Below, in pieces: positions 61,920 to 64,000 of a stretch of 64,000 bases of DNA. This DNA comes from CAIWMF01 sp964402065. Its GTDB lineage: Bacteria; Verrucomicrobiota; Verrucomicrobiia; Chthoniobacterales; UBA6821. The notes beneath the pieces were generated by a model, which had not been told where the DNA came from, made no database searches, and was given only the letters and a program-made list of their open reading frames with translations. The translations under genes were made by a program, and so were the position numbers. The stretch covers positions 261,656-325,655 of the forward strand of contig CAYOAN010000002.1 in assembly GCA_964402065.1 (NCBI GenBank). Reading direction: 5' to 3'. How positions within the stretch are numbered: position 1 is the stretch's first letter; each line of letters starts with the position of its first letter.

Positions 61920-63896
61920 ATGAATAAATTAATACTTCAACAAGCAGCTCGTGATGCTCGTGGGCTTGCTATGGACGCTGTCACCACCTGTAAGTCAGGT
62001 CACTTAGGTCTTCCTCTCGGTTCATCAGAACTTGGAGCTGTGCTTTTTGGAGAATTATTAAAACTGAATCCTACTGAACCACGGTGGCTCAATCGGGATC
62101 GTTTTGTTCTTTCTGCTGGTCATGGAAGCATGTTTCTTTACAGCTGGCTTCATCTTGCAGGTTTTGCCATTTCATTAGAAGATCTCAAAAAATTTCGAGT
62201 GCTGCATAGCTTAACGCCAGGACATCCTGAATTTCATCATACGCCGGGAGTCGAAGCGACAACTGGACCACTGGGACAAGGAGTTGCTAACGCAGTTGGA
62301 TTGGCTATTTCAGGTCGTATGGCAGCAGCTCGTTTCAATACAGCACAGCATCAAATTTTTGATCATCATGTTGTTTGTCTTGCGGGCGATGGTTGTTTAC
62401 AAGAAGGTGTTTCTGCTGAAGCTTCCTCGCTTGCGGGGCACCTTGGGTTAGATAACCTTATTCTTTTTCATGATGCCAATCGTGTGACGCTCGATGCAAT
62501 GCTTGATGTTAGTGAAAGTGATGATACTGCTGCTCGTTATCGTGCTTATGGCTGGGATGTTCAAGAAATTGATGGGCATAACATGGAAGAGATCGTGGCA
62601 GCCTTTCAAAAAGCAAAAGCTGCCGTTGGCAAGCCACAGTTCATTGTTTCTAGAACAATGATTGGAAAAGGAATCCCAGAAGTTGCAGGGACCAATAAAG
62701 CGCACGGGGAGGCAGGTGTGAAGTATGTTGAGGCTGCACGTAAGGCTCTTGGACTTCCTGATGAAAAGTTTTTTGTTTCACCCGAAGTGAGCTCCTATTT
62801 TAAAAAGCACCAAGAAGAACAGCTCAAAGCCTATGAAATTTGGTACAAAACTTATGAAGCTTGGCGCGCTGCCAATGTTGATCTTGCGAAGAGCCTTGAT
62901 GACGCATTGAATAAAGAAGTTCCTGACTTGCTTCCTGCAATTCCTGAGTTTGCTCCAACGGAAGCAATTGCAACTCGCAAAGCTGGAGGCATTGTCTTAA
63001 ATGCCATTGCAAAAAAAATGCCGCTGCTCGTAACAGGAAGTGCCGATCTTTTTGGGTCAACAATGAATTATTTAGAAGGACTTGGGGATCTCTCTCGTGA
63101 CAATCCGGCAGGACGTAATATTCATTTTGGAATTCGTGAGCATGCAATGGCTGCAATCATGAATGGAATTGCATATGATGGGATCTTTCAGCCAAGCGGA
63201 GCAACTTTTTTAGTCTTTAGCGACTATGCTCGTCCTTCCATTCGTTTAGCGGCACTTTCAAATCTACCAACAGTTTATATTTTTACTCACGACTCTGTCG
63301 CTGTTGGCGAAGATGGTCCTACGCACGAGCCTGTCGAGACCGTTGCTGCCTTGCGTGCTATTCCAGGACTTGATGTTATTCGTCCTGCTGATTCGGAAGA
63401 GACTGCTGGAGCTTTTGCTGCCGCTTATGCAAGAACTGATGGACCAACGCTCCTCGTTCTCTGCCGCCAAAATCTTCCCAACCTTAATGAAATTCCTATT
63501 GCCCTTCGCCGTGAAGGCGTGCTACGGGGTGCCTACATTGCTCATAAGGAAACTAAAAACCTTGAAGTAATTATCATGGCGACAGGAAGTGAGCTACAAG
63601 TAGCTCTTGAAGCTGCTAAAAAACTAGGGGAGGGAGTGCGTGTTGTTTCAATGCCATGTATGGAGCGCTTTTTACGCCAAGAGACAACCTATCAAGAAGA
63701 GGTTCTGCCAAAAGCTTGCCGCAAGCGTGTCTCTATTGAGGCTGGCATTTCCCAGCCATGGTTCCAATTTATTGGACTTGATGGAAAGAGTGTTGCTATT
63801 AACCGCTTTGGGTTGAGCGCTCCTGGTTCCACAGTATTGAAGGAGCTTGGAATGACTGTTGAGGCTGTTGTAGAAGCAGCAACTTCTTTGATCTAA
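61920..63896 (+). CDS. tkt: Transketolase
   Basis: Thiamine diphosphate enzyme that moves two-carbon units between sugar phosphates in the pentose phosphate pathway. 658 residues, normal length. The ThDP-binding motif is GDGCLQEGVSAEASSLAG to DANRVTLDA; the second active-site region has DSVAVGEDGPTHEPVE. The N-terminal MDAVTTCKSGHLGLPLGSSE and the GHGSMFLYSWLHLAG segment match the family. No neighbouring pentose phosphate genes are seen. Confidence 0.97.
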   Translation: MNKLILQQAARDARGLAMDAVTTCKSGHLGLPLGSSELGAVLFGELLKLNPTEPRWLNRDRFVLSAGHGSMFLYSWLHLAGFAISLEDLKKFRVLHSLTPGHPEFHHTPGVEATTGPLGQGVANAVGLAISGRMAAARFNTAQHQIFDHHVVCLAGDGCLQEGVSAEASSLAGHLGLDNLILFHDANRVTLDAMLDVSESDDTAARYRAYGWDVQEIDGHNMEEIVAAFQKAKAAVGKPQFIVSRTMIGKGIPEVAGTNKAHGEAGVKYVEAARKALGLPDEKFFVSPEVSSYFKKHQEEQLKAYEIWYKTYEAWRAANVDLAKSLDDALNKEVPDLLPAIPEFAPTEAIATRKAGGIVLNAIAKKMPLLVTGSADLFGSTMNYLEGLGDLSRDNPAGRNIHFGIREHAMAAIMNGIAYDGIFQPSGATFLVFSDYARPSIRLAALSNLPTVYIFTHDSVAVGEDGPTHEPVETVAALRAIPGLDVIRPADSEETAGAFAAAYARTDGPTLLVLCRQNLPNLNEIPIALRREGVLRGAYIAHKETKNLEVIIMATGSELQVALEAAKKLGEGVRVVSMPCMERFLRQETTYQEEVLPKACRKRVSIEAGISQPWFQFIGLDGKSVAINRFGLSAPGSTVLKELGMTVEAVVEAATSLI

Positions 63897-63907
63897 AAAT
63901 AGAGATA

Positions 63908-64000
63908 TAGCGTATTAAATTGAATTAAATTGAAAAGGGCAGGCCATAAGCTTGCTCTTTTTCCTTAGGACTGCGTTCTCAGATCTTACGTTATCTTCAA
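63908..64000 (+). repeat. Type B intergenic repeat, copy 3, cut by the window end
   Basis: TATTAAATTGAATTAAATTG at the left (with a short duplication) and then CTGCGTTCTCAGATC match the type B core. The right half is outside the window. Confidence 0.85.

Overview
The window reads as a stretch of a moderately AT-rich bacterial chromosome, most likely from the Planctomycetes-Verrucomicrobia-Chlamydiae group and probably a verrucomicrobium. This is inferred from the gene set: GTP-dependent PEP carboxykinase, a long Rho with a basic low-complexity N-terminus, a Thermus-type long isocitrate dehydrogenase, an isolated GspD-like secretin, a small lysine-tailed protein after ribosomal protein L28, and an F-type (not V-type) ATP synthase. 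No phylogenetic marker was computed. Two membranes are implied by LptE, a BamD-like protein and the secretin.

Layout. 1-9.2 kb: end of groEL, a secreted protein, pckG, a large protein with a possible glycosyltransferase-like end, a metallo-hydrolase and rho. 9.2-15.2 kb, mostly minus strand: a decayed glycosyltransferase-like fragment, a membrane protein, rnc, two exported or membrane proteins, tRNA-Lys, a SYLF lipid-binding protein and catalase. 15.3-22.4 kb, plus strand: MFS transporter, TerC, HAD phosphatase, phosphopantetheinyl transferase, DEAD-box helicase, then a pair that looks like a type III secretion substrate and its SycD/LcrH chaperone. 22.7-37.4 kb: divergent lepB/lepA, a sulfotransferase, a secreted repeat protein and secretin, BamD-like and LptE envelope genes, rsmI, accA and a LysM protein. 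38-45.6 kb: an atpBEFHAGDC cluster interrupted by an exported repeat protein between atpG and atpD. 46-51.6 kb: a probable Fe-S protein, an unusual-start ORF, an amidohydrolase, rph, rpmB, a rhodanese and SufE. 51.6-53.4 kb: a gene desert holding a 9-bp minisatellite broken by a 100-base assembly gap. 53.4-64 kb: carB, icd, a histidine phosphatase, cydAB and tkt.

The genes are mostly housekeeping: energy (ATP synthase, cytochrome bd), central carbon (pckG, icd, tkt), fatty acid and pyrimidine/arginine precursors (accA, carB), RNA processing (rnc, rph, rsmI, rho) and envelope assembly.

The most unusual content is non-coding. First, many start codons on both strands are preceded, in place of a Shine-Dalgarno sequence, by a run of degenerate 7-nt pyrimidine-rich units (CTGTAAC, CTTTAGT, CTTCTAC and similar), always C/T-rich on the mRNA strand and usually ending 1-4 nt before the ATG. 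Second, a family of about 165-bp intergenic elements occurs in two forms that share a core of about 100 bp but carry different terminal inverted repeats; one copy sits inside another. Third, a separate family of about 120-bp inverted-repeat elements includes one copy inside the ATP synthase cluster.
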